From the NCBI GenBank assembly GCA_035497315.1, contig DATJDU010000079.1, forward strand, positions 11,408 through 75,407: DNA of 64,000 bases, given 5' to 3'. The position numbers were made by a program, and so were the translations under genes. This document shows positions 8,691 through 17,197 of the stretch, in pieces. The stretch comes from Andeanibacterium sp035497315. GTDB taxonomy: Bacteria; Pseudomonadota; Alphaproteobacteria; Sphingomonadales; Sphingomonadaceae. The first letter of the stretch is position 1, and every line of letters starts with the position of its first letter. The notes under the pieces are model-generated. The model did no database searches. It worked only from the letters and a program-made list of their open reading frames with translations, and was not told the DNA's origin.

Positions 8691-9014
8691 TTAATTATCC
8701 TCGTCGCTGTCGTCGCTCGCGCCGGGCACGCCAAGGTCGTCGTCGCCACCCAGATCCACGTCGTTGTCCGGCGAATCGACGTCCTCGTCGATATCTTCCA
8801 GATCGTCGTCGGCAAGATCGGAATCCTGCTCCTCGACTTCCTTTTCCTTGACCGCTTCCTCGAACGGGATCGGCTGCTTCGACTTGAGCACCGGCTCGGG
8901 ATACCACTGGTTGCCGCATTCGATGCAGGCAACAGGATCTTCCTTGCCGAGGTCATAGAAGCGGATGCCGCATTTCGGGCAGCTGCGCTTCGTCCCCCAC
9001 TCAGGCTTGACCAT
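8691..9014 (-). CDS. FYDLN-acid zinc-ribbon protein (TIGR02300-type)
   Basis: This 107-residue protein has an N-terminal zinc ribbon of two CxxC pairs (CPKCG near 12-16 and CIECG near 30-34) around the signature FYDLGKEDP. A strongly acidic C-terminal half follows, dominated by Asp and Glu. This is the layout of the alphaproteobacterial TIGR02300/FYDLN_acid family, whose function is unknown. A role in nucleic-acid or protein binding is only a guess. It lies between tRNA-Ala and the divergently transcribed aroA, a common alphaproteobacterial neighbourhood. Confidence 0.88.
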   Translation of the reverse strand: MVKPEWGTKRSCPKCGIRFYDLGKEDPVACIECGNQWYPEPVLKSKQPIPFEEAVKEKEVEEQDSDLADDDLEDIDEDVDSPDNDVDLGGDDDLGVPGASDDSDEDN

Positions 9015-9191
9015 AATTATTCCTCAACTTGGCCCGCGCTGGCGCGGGCGATAAATCTTGCGTGGTGATGGATACTACCGGCGCCGGAATCAAGTACCGC
9101 CGCCCCACCGGGTGGCGCGCCTTGCCATAGGGCAAAGGCACTGTCAAAAGCCGCGCGCATCCAGCCCTCCATATAGAGAGTTCAGAGTACC

Positions 9192-10538
9192 TTGTCGCAC
9201 GCCGATCCTGCTGCCGCCCGCCCGCGACGCTTCGCTTCCTCCGGCCCCCTGAAGGGCAGGATTCGCGTTCCGGGCGACAAGTCCATCAGCCATCGCGCGA
9301 TCATGTTCTCCTCGCTGGCGGTGGGCGAGAGCCGCATCACCGGCCTGCTCGAAGGCGAGGATGTGATGGCCACCGCCGCCGCCATGCGCGCGATGGGCGC
9401 GCATGTGGAACGCGTGGGAGAAGGCGAATGGCGCGTCAGCGGCGTGGGCGTGGGCGCCCTGCTCCAGCCCGATGCCCCGCTCGACATGGGCAATAGCGGC
9501 ACGTCCACCCGCCTGCTGATGGGCCTTGTCGCCAGCCATCCGATCACGGCCACTTTCGTGGGCGATGCCAGCCTGTCCAAGCGCCCGATGGGCCGAGTGA
9601 CCGGCCCGCTCTCGCAAATGGGCGCGAGTTTCGAGACTTCCGAAGGCGGCACCCTGCCCCTTACCGAACGCGGGATCAGCCCCGCCGTGCCGATAACCTA
9701 TCGCCTCCCCGTGGCCTCGGCCCAGGTGAAAAGCGCGGTGCTGCTGGCGGGCCTCAACACTCCGGGCATCACCACGGTGATCGAACCCGTCCCCACCCGC
9801 GACCATACCGAACGGATGCTGACCGGATTCGGCGCGGAATTGTGGGTCGAGGAAGAGAATGGCGAGCGTATCATCCGCATTCGCGGCGAGGCGACTCTCA
9901 AGCCGCAGGTAATCGACGTGCCGGGCGATCCTTCCTCGGCCGCCTTCTTCCTTGTGGCCGCGCTGATCGTGCCGGGCAGCGATGTCATCATCGAGAATGT
10001 CGGCCTCAACGCCACCCGCGCGGGGCTGATCGAGGTGCTGCGCCAGATGGGCGGCAGTATCGTGGAACTGGACCGCCGCGATGTGGGCGGCGAGCCGGTG
10101 GCCGACCTGCATGTCACCCATTCGGTGTTGAAAGGTATCGAAGTCGATCCGGCCATCGTGCCCAGCATGGTGGACGAATTCCCTGCCCTGTTCGTCGCCG
10201 CCGCGCTGGCCCAAGGCCGCACGGTGACGCGCGGACTGGAAGAACTGCGCGTGAAGGAATCGGACCGGATCGCAGTGATGGCCGCAGCCCTCACCGGCGC
10301 GGGCGCGCGGGTTGAGGAAACCGAGGACGGCCTGATTATCGACGGCACCGGCGGCGAGCCGCTGCGCGGCAGCTCCAACAGCCGGGCCCGGACCCATCTC
10401 GACCACCGTATCGCCATGAGCATGGCCGTGGCGGGGCTTGCCAGCACGGATGGTGTCGAAGTGGACGATACCCGTCCCATTGCCACCAGCTTCCCCAATT
10501 TCGAGGCCCTTCTGGACGGGTTGGGCAGCGCGGAATGA
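9192..10538 (+). CDS. aroA: 3-phosphoshikimate 1-carboxyvinyltransferase (EPSP synthase)
   Basis: The enzyme joins shikimate-3-phosphate and phosphoenolpyruvate in the sixth step of the shikimate pathway. The 448-residue protein shows the substrate-binding signatures VPGDKSISHRA near the N-terminus, DMGNSGTSTRLLMG near residue 100 and LRVKESDRI in the C-terminal domain. Translation appears to begin at a TTG (9192); no better in-frame start is seen before the conserved N-terminus. The stop overlaps the next gene as ATGA. With the next two genes it forms a tight operon. Confidence 0.96.
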   Translation: MSHADPAAARPRRFASSGPLKGRIRVPGDKSISHRAIMFSSLAVGESRITGLLEGEDVMATAAAMRAMGAHVERVGEGEWRVSGVGVGALLQPDAPLDMGNSGTSTRLLMGLVASHPITATFVGDASLSKRPMGRVTGPLSQMGASFETSEGGTLPLTERGISPAVPITYRLPVASAQVKSAVLLAGLNTPGITTVIEPVPTRDHTERMLTGFGAELWVEEENGERIIRIRGEATLKPQVIDVPGDPSSAAFFLVAALIVPGSDVIIENVGLNATRAGLIEVLRQMGGSIVELDRRDVGGEPVADLHVTHSVLKGIEVDPAIVPSMVDEFPALFVAAALAQGRTVTRGLEELRVKESDRIAVMAAALTGAGARVEETEDGLIIDGTGGEPLRGSSNSRARTHLDHRIAMSMAVAGLASTDGVEVDDTRPIATSFPNFEALLDGLGSAE

Positions 10539-10810
10539 CGCCCGCCACCGCCAATATCTTCGGCTTTGCGGGAATGGCCTGCATCATCGCGGCCTATGCC
10601 TATCAAACGGTACGGGCCGGGCCGAACCCCTTCCTGCATCACGGCACCAATTTGCTGGGCGCGGCGCTGCTCACCGTCTCCCTGCTGGTGAACACCAACC
10701 CGGCTTCGCTGGTGCTGGAATTCTTCTGGGCGGCAATTGCGATCTATGGCCTGGCCAGCGCGTTCCTGAAACGCGGGAAGAACACCGTGGAACGGGAGGA
10801 AGGGGCATGA
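10535..10810 (+). CDS. small CBU_0592-like membrane protein
   Basis: This 91-residue protein has three predicted membrane helices (about residues 8-25, 37-53 and 58-76) and a short charged tail. It resembles the small membrane proteins of the CBU_0592 group, for which no function is known. It overlaps aroA at its start and cmk at its end by four bases each. It is therefore translated between the two enzymes, most likely by coupling. A functional link to either enzyme is not evident. Confidence 0.75.
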   Translation: MTPATANIFGFAGMACIIAAYAYQTVRAGPNPFLHHGTNLLGAALLTVSLLVNTNPASLVLEFFWAAIAIYGLASAFLKRGKNTVEREEGA

Positions 10811-11442
10811 TCATCGCGGTCGACGGGCCCACCGCCAGCGGCAAGGGCACTATTGCCAGGGCACTGGCCGCGCATTTCGGCCTGCCCCATCTCGATACCG
10901 GGCTGCTCTATCGCGCCGTGGGGCGGCAGGTCGTGCTGAATGGCGGCAATCCCGACGATCCCGCCGATGCGGAGGCTGCCTGCGCCTTTCCCGATCTGCT
11001 GCTGGCCGATCCGGCGCTGCGCAGCGAAGAAACGGGCGGGCTGGCGAGCCGCGTCTCGATCCATCCGGGTGTGCGGCGCTCGCTCTATGAACGCCAGCGC
11101 AGCTTCGCCACCCAATCCGGCGGCGCAGTGCTGGACGGGCGCGACATCGGCACAGTGATCGCACCCGAGGCGCAGGTGAAACTGTTCGTCACCGCCAGCG
11201 TGGAAGTGCGCGCGATGCGTCGCTGCCTGGAAATGCAGGATCGCGGCGAGGAGGTGACGATGGAAGAAATCGCCGCCGACCTGCGCGAGCGCGACGAGCG
11301 CGACCGCAACCGCGCCGCAGCGCCCCTTGCCGCCGCCAATGACGCTTTCCTGCTCGACACCAGCGAAATGGACCGCGACGAGGCAGTGAGCGCCGCCATC
11401 CGCATCGTCAACGAACTGACCGGGCAGTTGCCCTGCCCCTGA
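10807..11442 (+). CDS. cmk: (d)CMP kinase
   Basis: The enzyme phosphorylates CMP and dCMP with ATP. The 211-residue protein opens with the P-loop IAVDGPTASGKGT (about residues 3-15). It carries the cytidylate-kinase pattern LDTGLLYRAVG near 30 and the DGRDIGTV motif near 115. The lid region is rich in Arg and Asp (LRERDERDRNR). The ATG at 10807 overlaps the previous gene's stop as ATGA; longer in-frame starts would run deep into aroA. The order aroA-cmk-rpsA is common in proteobacteria and is conserved here apart from two small genes. Confidence 0.95.
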   Translation: MIIAVDGPTASGKGTIARALAAHFGLPHLDTGLLYRAVGRQVVLNGGNPDDPADAEAACAFPDLLLADPALRSEETGGLASRVSIHPGVRRSLYERQRSFATQSGGAVLDGRDIGTVIAPEAQVKLFVTASVEVRAMRRCLEMQDRGEEVTMEEIAADLRERDERDRNRAAAPLAAANDAFLLDTSEMDRDEAVSAAIRIVNELTGQLPCP

Positions 11443-11471
11443 TTTACTCACCCAGCACCGGAGTCCTCATC

Positions 11472-12002
11472 GTGATGCGAAACCTGCTCCGTGCCTTTTC
11501 CCTTGCTGTTCTGACTATCGCCGCGCCTGCCGCCGCAGCGGACATCCCGCTGCTGATCGCCCCGGTGGAAGGCCGCGTGGCGCAGACAGAAGAAGACTGG
11601 GCGCAAATGGTGCCGGTGGCCTATCTGGCCGGGGCCGATCAGCCTTGCGACAGCCCGATCCTCTACCGCGATACAGCCAGCGAAGATGGCAAGACGCTCT
11701 ATCAGGAGGTCTGCCGCTGGGTGACGAGCAATTACATCGTGGCGGTCGATCTCCAGACCGGCGAGCGCCGGGGCGTAAGCGACGGCAGCGACGTAGCGGT
11801 ACTGCGGGACGGACCATATCGATACAACCTGTTGATTTCACGTCATAAATATCGAGGTGGCGAGGAAGGCGGCAGCTATGATCCAAGCTTCGTCATCTCC
11901 CCTGCCGGCGAGACCCTGCTGATGGTCCCTGGCACCGACGGGGCGGACCCCGAAGCCGCACTGAAAGCATGGCTGGAGGAGACCGGCGGCAAAGCCTGGT
12001 AA
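11472..12002 (+). CDS. secreted hypothetical protein
   Basis: The product has about 175 residues with a clear Sec signal peptide (cleavage expected after AAPAAAA, near residue 23) and two cysteines (in PCDSP and EVCRW) that could form a disulfide. It begins at GTG 11472 or, equally possible, ATG 11475; GGAG at 11460-11463 is spaced 8 bp from the GTG. I do not recognise a family. It sits between cmk and rpsA, and its base composition matches its neighbours. Confidence 0.65.
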   Translation: MMRNLLRAFSLAVLTIAAPAAAADIPLLIAPVEGRVAQTEEDWAQMVPVAYLAGADQPCDSPILYRDTASEDGKTLYQEVCRWVTSNYIVAVDLQTGERRGVSDGSDVAVLRDGPYRYNLLISRHKYRGGEEGGSYDPSFVISPAGETLLMVPGTDGADPEAALKAWLEETGGKAW

Positions 12003-12390
12003 GGCCCCGCCGGTCTGGCACCTGCCAGCCCCGATTTTCGACCTCGACAGGCGTGTAACAGGTGTAACACCCCCCTATCCGGCCAGCGGCGAAACGGCGA
12101 TTATCCTTGCTTTCCTGCTCGCTTTGGCATAGGCGGCGGCCCGTTCGACGGGCGTATTGCGCCGATCGATGGCCACCGATCCAATCCGGGCCTTGCACGC
12201 GGCACAAGCTGCGGGCGTTCCGGTTGTCCTGACCATCGCCGGTTCCCACGTCCCGAGAATGCCTGCGACGGCATCCGGCCCTGCAGGCGGTTCGGCCCTT
12301 TGGCCCGCCACGGCAATGGTGCCACGGCGGAGAAAAGACCGGCGGAAACAACCGCCAGGCCGGAAATTGTCAGTACAGGAATCCACAGGA
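12003..12390 (+). other. 388-bp leader region upstream of rpsA
   Basis: This gap holds no gene I can support. It contains the TGTAACA direct repeat annotated separately and the rpsA ribosome-binding site (AGGA at 12377-12380, ten bases before the ATG). A long rpsA leader is plausible, because S1 autoregulates its own translation in other proteobacteria. No specific S1-binding structure was identified here. Confidence 0.5.
12055..12071. repeat. direct repeat TGTAACA-GG-TGTAACA
   Basis: Two perfect 7-base copies (12055-12061 and 12064-12070) are separated by GG, in the gap between the secreted hypothetical gene and rpsA. Start-to-start spacing is 9 bp. This could be a small operator; the TGTAAC core also occurs in the intergenic repeats elsewhere in the window. 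Confidence 0.45.
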
Positions 12391-14100
12391 ATGGCCTCTT
12401 CGGCAAATCCCTCGCGCTCCGATTTCGAAGCGCTTCTCAACCAGACTCTCGGCGATGCCGCCGACGGTGGCTTCGAAGGCCGCGTCGTCAAGGGCACCGT
12501 CACCGCGATCGAAGGCGACAAGGCCGTGATCGACGTCGGCCTGAAGAGCGAAGGCCGCGTGCGCCTCAGCGAATTCGCCGCTCCGGGCCAGTCGCACGGT
12601 CTTTCCGTAGGCGATGAAGTCGAAGTCTTCGTCGACCGCGTCGAAAATGCCGATGGCGAAGCGATGCTCAGCCGCGACCGCGCCCGCCGCGAAGCCGCCT
12701 GGGACAAGCTGGAAAGCGAATTCGGCGAAGGCAAGCGCGTCGAAGGCCGTATCTTCGGCCGGGTCAAGGGCGGCTTCACTGTCGATCTCGACGGTGCCGT
12801 GGCGTTCCTCCCCGGCTCGCAGGTCGATATCCGCCCCGTGCGCGACGTCACCCCGCTGATGGAAATCCCGCAGCCCTTCCAGATCCTCAAGATGGATCGC
12901 CGCCGCGGCAACATCGTTGTCTCGCGCCGCGCCGTGCTGGAAGAAACCCGCGCCGAGCAGCGCAGCGAGCTGATCGACAAGCTGGCCGAAGGTCAGGTGA
13001 TCGACGGCGTGGTGAAGAACATCACCGATTACGGTGCGTTCGTGGATCTCGGCGGCATCGACGGCCTGCTCCATGTCACCGACATGAGCTACAAGCGCGT
13101 CAACCACCCGAGCGAAGTCATCAATATCGGTGACGTGGTGAAGGTGCAGATCATCCGCATCAACCAGGATACCCAGCGCATCAGCCTCGGCATGAAGCAG
13201 CTGGAAAGCGATCCCTGGGATGGCGTGGCCGCCAAGTACCCGGTCGGCGCCAAGCTGCACGGCACTGTCACCAACATCACCGAATACGGCGCCTTCGTGG
13301 AGCTGGAAGCCGGCATCGAAGGCCTGGTCCACGTTTCGGAAATGTCCTGGACCAAGAAGAACGTCCACCCCGGCAAGATCGTCTCGACCTCGCAGGAAGT
13401 CGACGTGGTCGTGCTCGAAGTGGATGCCGAAAAGCGCCGCATCAGCCTCGGCCTCAAGCAGGCCCAGCAGAACCCCTGGGAAGCCTTCGCCGAGAAGCAC
13501 CCGATCGGTTCGACCGTGGAAGGCGAAGTCAAGAACGCCACCGAATTCGGCCTGTTCATCGGCCTCGACGGCGATGTGGACGGCATGGTCCACATGTCGG
13601 ACATCGCCTGGGGCATCTCGGGCGAGGACGCGCTGGCGCTCCACCGCAAGGGCGAGCAGGTCTCGGCCGTGGTTCTCGACGTGGACGTCGAGAAGGAACG
13701 CATCAGCCTCGGCATGAAGCAGCTTGAAAAGGGTGCTCCGGCTGCCGGCGGTGCAACCGGTGGTACGGGCGGCCTGAAGCGTGGCGACGTAGTCACCGTG
13801 ACTGTGCTCGAAGTCCGCGATGGCGGCCTCGAAGTGCAGGCTGGCGACGATGGCGCGACCGGCTTCATCAAGCGCAGCGACCTGGGCCGCGACCGTGACG
13901 AACAGCGTCCGGACCGCTTCCAGGCCGGCCAGAAGGTCGATGCGATGGTCATCGGCTTCGACCGTTCGAAGAAGCCGAACTTCTCGATCAAGGCGCATCA
14001 GCTCGCCGAAGAGAAGCAGGCCGTCGAGCAGTACGGCTCGTCCGACTCGGGCGCCTCGCTGGGCGACATCCTGGGCGAAGCTCTGAAAAAGGCCGACTAA
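12391..14100 (+). CDS. rpsA: 30S ribosomal protein S1
   Basis: S1 binds mRNA through repeated S1/OB-fold domains and unfolds it on the small subunit. The 569-residue protein contains six S1 repeats, recognisable from recurring patterns such as VKNITDYGAFVDLGG, VTNITEYGAFVELEAG and VKNATEFGLFIGLDG with DR(I/H)SLG-like ends. The start MASSANPSRSDFEALL at 12391 follows AGGA ten bases upstream; in-frame extension upstream lacks conserved sequence. A strong terminator follows. Confidence 0.98.
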   Translation: MASSANPSRSDFEALLNQTLGDAADGGFEGRVVKGTVTAIEGDKAVIDVGLKSEGRVRLSEFAAPGQSHGLSVGDEVEVFVDRVENADGEAMLSRDRARREAAWDKLESEFGEGKRVEGRIFGRVKGGFTVDLDGAVAFLPGSQVDIRPVRDVTPLMEIPQPFQILKMDRRRGNIVVSRRAVLEETRAEQRSELIDKLAEGQVIDGVVKNITDYGAFVDLGGIDGLLHVTDMSYKRVNHPSEVINIGDVVKVQIIRINQDTQRISLGMKQLESDPWDGVAAKYPVGAKLHGTVTNITEYGAFVELEAGIEGLVHVSEMSWTKKNVHPGKIVSTSQEVDVVVLEVDAEKRRISLGLKQAQQNPWEAFAEKHPIGSTVEGEVKNATEFGLFIGLDGDVDGMVHMSDIAWGISGEDALALHRKGEQVSAVVLDVDVEKERISLGMKQLEKGAPAAGGATGGTGGLKRGDVVTVTVLEVRDGGLEVQAGDDGATGFIKRSDLGRDRDEQRPDRFQAGQKVDAMVIGFDRSKKPNFSIKAHQLAEEKQAVEQYGSSDSGASLGDILGEALKKAD

Positions 14101-14126
14101 GTCAGCCAAGCCTTTCAAGGCTTCAA

Positions 14127-14164
14127 GGAAAGGCCCGTCGCTCAATCGAGCGGCGGGCCTTTCC
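14127..14164 (+). terminator. rho-independent terminator of rpsA
   Basis: A near-perfect stem (GGAAAGGCCCGTCGCTC with GAGCGGCGGGCCTTTCC, loop AATC) lies 26 bp after the rpsA stop. The 3' arm ends in TTTCC rather than a long T-tract, so it may also act as a transcript-protecting hairpin. Confidence 0.7.
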
Positions 14165-14244
14165 TACATGGGGCTCCCGGCCTAAAGTGCCGACATGCCC
14201 GAACCCTATGGGGTTCGCTGCCACCCTCGCGGAAAAGACAGCCC

Positions 14245-15006
14245 ATGACACTCCAGCTTCACCAGTTCCCCTGCCTGTCCGATAATTACGGCTTCCTGCT
14301 GCACGATCCCGCCAGCGGGGAAACCGTATGCATCGATACGCCCGATGCGGAGGCCTATCTGCGCGAAGCAGCGGCGAAGGGCTGGAGCATCACCCAGATC
14401 TGGAACACCCACTGGCACCCCGATCATGCGGGTGGGAACGAGGCGATCAAAGCGGCGACCGGCTGCACCGTCACCGCTCCGGTGGGCGATGCAGGCAAGA
14501 TCGCGGGCGTGGACCGCACGGTCGATCAGGGCGACACGGTCGACCTGGGTGAGTTCACTGGGAATGTAATCAATGTCGGCGGTCATACGATGGGCCATGT
14601 CGCCTATCACCTGCCGGCAGCCGGGATCGCCTTTGTGGGCGATTCGCTCTTCGCGCTGGGCTGTGGACGGATGTTCGAAGGAACCCCGCCACAATTCTGG
14701 GCCAGCCTCTCACGCCTCAAGGCATTGCCTCCCGAGACGCAAATCTATTGCGCGCATGAATATACCGCATCGAACGCGAAATTCGCGCTCCATGCCGACC
14801 CCTACAATATGGCGCTGGCCGATTATGCCCGCGAGGTGGAGGAGAAGCGTGCGCTGGGTGAGCCGACCGTGCCCACGGTGCTGGCGCGCGAGCTGGCGGC
14901 CAATCCCTTCCTCCGGGCCGATACGGCGGAAATGAAGGCCCGCTGGGGCGGGAACGAGCCTGCCGAGACCTTCGCCGCACTAAGGGCGGCGAAGGATTCG
15001 TTCTGA
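14245..15006 (+). CDS. gloB: hydroxyacylglutathione hydrolase (glyoxalase II)
   Basis: This metallo-beta-lactamase-fold enzyme hydrolyses S-lactoylglutathione to lactate and glutathione, completing methylglyoxal detoxification. The 253-residue protein carries the binuclear metal motif THWHPDH (His56, His58, Asp60, His61), then GGHTMGH near residue 113 and the C-terminal HEYTASNAKFA signature of glyoxalase II. Length and motif order fit the family fully. Confidence 0.94.
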   Translation: MTLQLHQFPCLSDNYGFLLHDPASGETVCIDTPDAEAYLREAAAKGWSITQIWNTHWHPDHAGGNEAIKAATGCTVTAPVGDAGKIAGVDRTVDQGDTVDLGEFTGNVINVGGHTMGHVAYHLPAAGIAFVGDSLFALGCGRMFEGTPPQFWASLSRLKALPPETQIYCAHEYTASNAKFALHADPYNMALADYAREVEEKRALGEPTVPTVLARELAANPFLRADTAEMKARWGGNEPAETFAALRAAKDSF

Positions 15007-15030
15007 CGGGAACCGCCCCACCCGACCCAC

Positions 15031-15645
15031 TCAGTAAGCCGCGGTGAAACGCGCCCGACTGTGCTTGTGCTGCTCCAGTTCGTCGACCATGGCGATGGCA
15101 TAATCGGCAAAGCTGATCTTGCTCTCCCCATTGGCGTCGGAGACCAGTTCGTCACCGCCAAGGCGGAACGTGCCGAGGCGCGGGCCTTCGAAGATATTCA
15201 TCGCGGGCGAGAAGAAGGTCCAGTCGACCTCGGTCTCCTTGCGGATGTCATTGAGGAAGTGGATCGCCGGAAGAACGAAGGGCTTGATGTTCTCGGGGAA
15301 GTGCGGGGAATCATAGAGCATCACCCCGTCCGTTCCCTTGAGGCTGGCCGCGCCGCCGGTGATGAGCAAGCGATTGACGCCCGCCTTTTTCACGGCGGAA
15401 AGCAGCGTTTCGGCCGAGACGTCGAAATGGATCGCACTGATCACGGCGTCGACGCCCTTAATCGCTTCGGCCAGCGCGCCCGGGTCGGTCGCATCGCCGG
15501 CCACGGCCGTCACGCCTTCTGCCGTCGCAATGCCCTCAGGCTTGCGCGCCAAGGCCAGAACGGTGTGGCCGCGCGATACCAGTTCCTTCACGATCTCCGA
15601 ACCCGCGCGCCCACTGGCGCCAAGAACCGCTACATGCATCACCAT
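15031..15645 (-). CDS. NAD(P)-binding Rossmann-fold oxidoreductase (NmrA/atypical SDR type)
   Basis: This 204-residue protein begins with the dinucleotide-binding motif GASGRAGSEIV (residues 9-19). It has a downstream GDATDPGAL and a substrate/loop region typical of NAD(P)H-binding proteins of the YwnB/NmrA-like atypical short-chain dehydrogenase group. The precise reaction is unknown. Start is ATG 15645 or the second Met two codons later. It is monocistronic and separated from the ATP synthase operon by a terminator. Confidence 0.8.
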   Translation of the reverse strand: MVMHVAVLGASGRAGSEIVKELVSRGHTVLALARKPEGIATAEGVTAVAGDATDPGALAEAIKGVDAVISAIHFDVSAETLLSAVKKAGVNRLLITGGAASLKGTDGVMLYDSPHFPENIKPFVLPAIHFLNDIRKETEVDWTFFSPAMNIFEGPRLGTFRLGGDELVSDANGESKISFADYAIAMVDELEQHKHSRARFTAAY

Positions 15646-15721
15646 ATCTCCCAGATTGTTGCCAAGCTCATCACTGCATCAGCTGACGGCTACGCCGCAA
15701 GCCGAATGCGCCGCATAAACG

Positions 15722-15746
15722 AAAACCCCCGCCGAAGCGGGGGTTG
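15722..15746 (-). terminator. rho-independent terminator after atpF
   Basis: On the minus strand a nine-pair stem AACCCCCGC/GCGGGGGTT is capped by a TTCG tetraloop and followed by TTCGTTT. It lies 25 bp downstream of the b-subunit stop and should end the F0 operon. Confidence 0.8.
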
Positions 15747-15771
15747 AACGTTTGAGATATGACGAACCGGA

Positions 15772-16353
15772 TCAGAGCCCGGAAATTGCCTGATCGACCA
15801 GCTTCCTGTCCGCCTCGGCATCGTGGCCCTTGGCGATCAGGCCGCGGGCAGCCGTTGTGGCAGCGTTGGCAGCGCGGGCGCGAAGCTCGTCCACTGCACC
15901 ACGCTGGGCAGCGGCGATCTTGTCTTCCGCCATCTGCTTGCGACGCTTGATGACGGCCTCGGTATCCGCCTCTGCTTTGGCGACAATTGCTTCGGCCTCA
16001 TGCCTTGCATAGTCGATCATGGCCGCCACGTCTTTTTCAGCGCCAGCGATCTTGTCGGCATATTCCTTGCGCAGGGCTTCAGCTTCGGCACGCAAGGCCT
16101 TTGCGTCGTCCAGTTGCTGACGAATCTCGGCAATCTTCTTGTCGAGGCCGCCCATGAGCGTCGCCGGCACCTTTTTCCACACCAGGATAAGGATGAAGGC
16201 GAGCATGGACAGGCCAACCCAGCCCGCCGGGGCAATGCCCAGCGCACTTGGTTCGGCATGATGGGTTTCGCCAGCGGGCATCTCGGTCATTTCGACGAGA
16301 TGCTCGTTATGGTTCATCTCGAGCTCGGGCACAGCGGAGGGAGTATCAGCCAT
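15772..16353 (-). CDS. atpF: F0F1 ATP synthase subunit b
   Basis: This 193-residue protein has an N-terminal cytoplasmic/periplasmic extension rich in Glu, His and Met, one membrane helix (about residues 43-60) and a long charged coiled coil. That is the stator-stalk b architecture. It is the second of two b-type genes, overlapping the first by eight bases; in alphaproteobacteria the order is b' then b. The N-terminal extension of about 40 residues before the helix is longer than in E. coli b. Confidence 0.9.
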   Translation of the reverse strand: MADTPSAVPELEMNHNEHLVEMTEMPAGETHHAEPSALGIAPAGWVGLSMLAFILILVWKKVPATLMGGLDKKIAEIRQQLDDAKALRAEAEALRKEYADKIAGAEKDVAAMIDYARHEAEAIVAKAEADTEAVIKRRKQMAEDKIAAAQRGAVDELRARAANAATTAARGLIAKGHDAEADRKLVDQAISGL

Positions 16354-16840
16354 GAGTCAGCGCCTCCTTCACGGCGGACCTTGCGGCAGCGGCAGTGACC
16401 TTCACCCCCGCTATGCGGGACACGATATCCTGCGCCGCTTCGGCCGCGACACCGTCGATCTCGGCCAGCGCGCCGGTGCGCGCCTCGTCGATCTCGGCAT
16501 CGGCATCGGCAATCTTCTTGTCGAGCCGCTTCTGGGCAGCGGAAAGCTTCTTTTCGGAAGCGGCCGCTGCCTCGGCTTTAGCCTTGGCAATGAGCGCCTG
16601 GGCCTGAGCGCGGTTGGCGTTCTCGCGTTCGCGCCAGGCAAGCTCTTCCTCGTCAGCCTTGGCGCGCGCTTCTTCGGCGGCGGCAAGATCGCTGGCGATC
16701 TGCTTGTCGCGCATGGCAACGGTGTCCATCACCTTGGGCACCATGCCGCGCCCGATCACGAGGAAGACTAGCCCGAAGACGACCAGCAACCAGAAGACCT
16801 GGCTGGAGTAGGTTTCAGCGAGCTGTGCTATCTGGGGCAT
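16346..16840 (-). CDS. F0F1 ATP synthase subunit b' (second b-type subunit)
   Basis: This 164-residue protein has one N-terminal membrane helix (about residues 14-30) followed by an Ala/Glu/Lys-rich coiled coil. It pairs with the other b subunit as a heterodimeric stator stalk, as in Rhodospirillaceae and photosynthetic bacteria. Its position directly after atpE is that of b'. It ends in an eight-base overlap with atpF. Confidence 0.9.
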   Translation of the reverse strand: MPQIAQLAETYSSQVFWLLVVFGLVFLVIGRGMVPKVMDTVAMRDKQIASDLAAAEEARAKADEEELAWRERENANRAQAQALIAKAKAEAAAASEKKLSAAQKRLDKKIADADAEIDEARTGALAEIDGVAAEAAQDIVSRIAGVKVTAAAARSAVKEALTHG

Positions 16841-16923
16841 CGATCAGATCCGATGTGTCAGCGCGTAAACACGCCCGGCGCGACCGGAACAAGTCCGGCC
16901 AGCACACAGGCAATCGGAATTCG

Positions 16924-17151
16924 TCAGGCGACGAAGATCAGGATCATCGCCACGACGAAGGCGAGCAGACCGAGAAGTTCCGCGGCCGCGAAGCCGATGA
17001 ACAGGCGGCCCTGCTGGCCGTCGGCAGCGCCGGGATTGCGCAGCGCGCTTTCGAGGAACGAACCGAAGACGTTACCCACGCCGATGGCGGCCATGCCGGC
17101 ACCGATAGCCGCGAGACCGGCGCCGATCAGCTTTGCAGCCTGAGGATCCAT
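16924..17151 (-). CDS. atpE: F0F1 ATP synthase subunit c
   Basis: This 75-residue proteolipid has two membrane helices joined by a polar loop (RNPGAADGQQGR). The proton-carrying acidic residue is Glu58 in the second helix (AAAELLGLLAF). The glycine-rich first helix (GAGLAAIGAGMAAIG) is typical of c-ring packing. The start MDPQAAKL at 17151 was preferred over a longer in-frame extension that would overlap the atpB coding region. Confidence 0.97.
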   Translation of the reverse strand: MDPQAAKLIGAGLAAIGAGMAAIGVGNVFGSFLESALRNPGAADGQQGRLFIGFAAAELLGLLAFVVAMILIFVA

Positions 17152-17197
17152 TTGAAAACTCCTTTTCCTTAGAATTCTGTTAGTTAGTTCGGGTTCT

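Noticed and set aside
12075..12236. Minus-strand 53-codon frame in the rpsA leader (MVRTTGTPAACAACKARIGS...)
   Set aside because: It has one CxxC pair but no recognised family and no convincing ribosome-binding site; conservation would be needed to revive it.
12370..14145. 591-codon minus-strand frame opposite rpsA
   Set aside because: It mirrors the S1 repeats in antisense and has the composition of a shadow frame; rpsA is certain.
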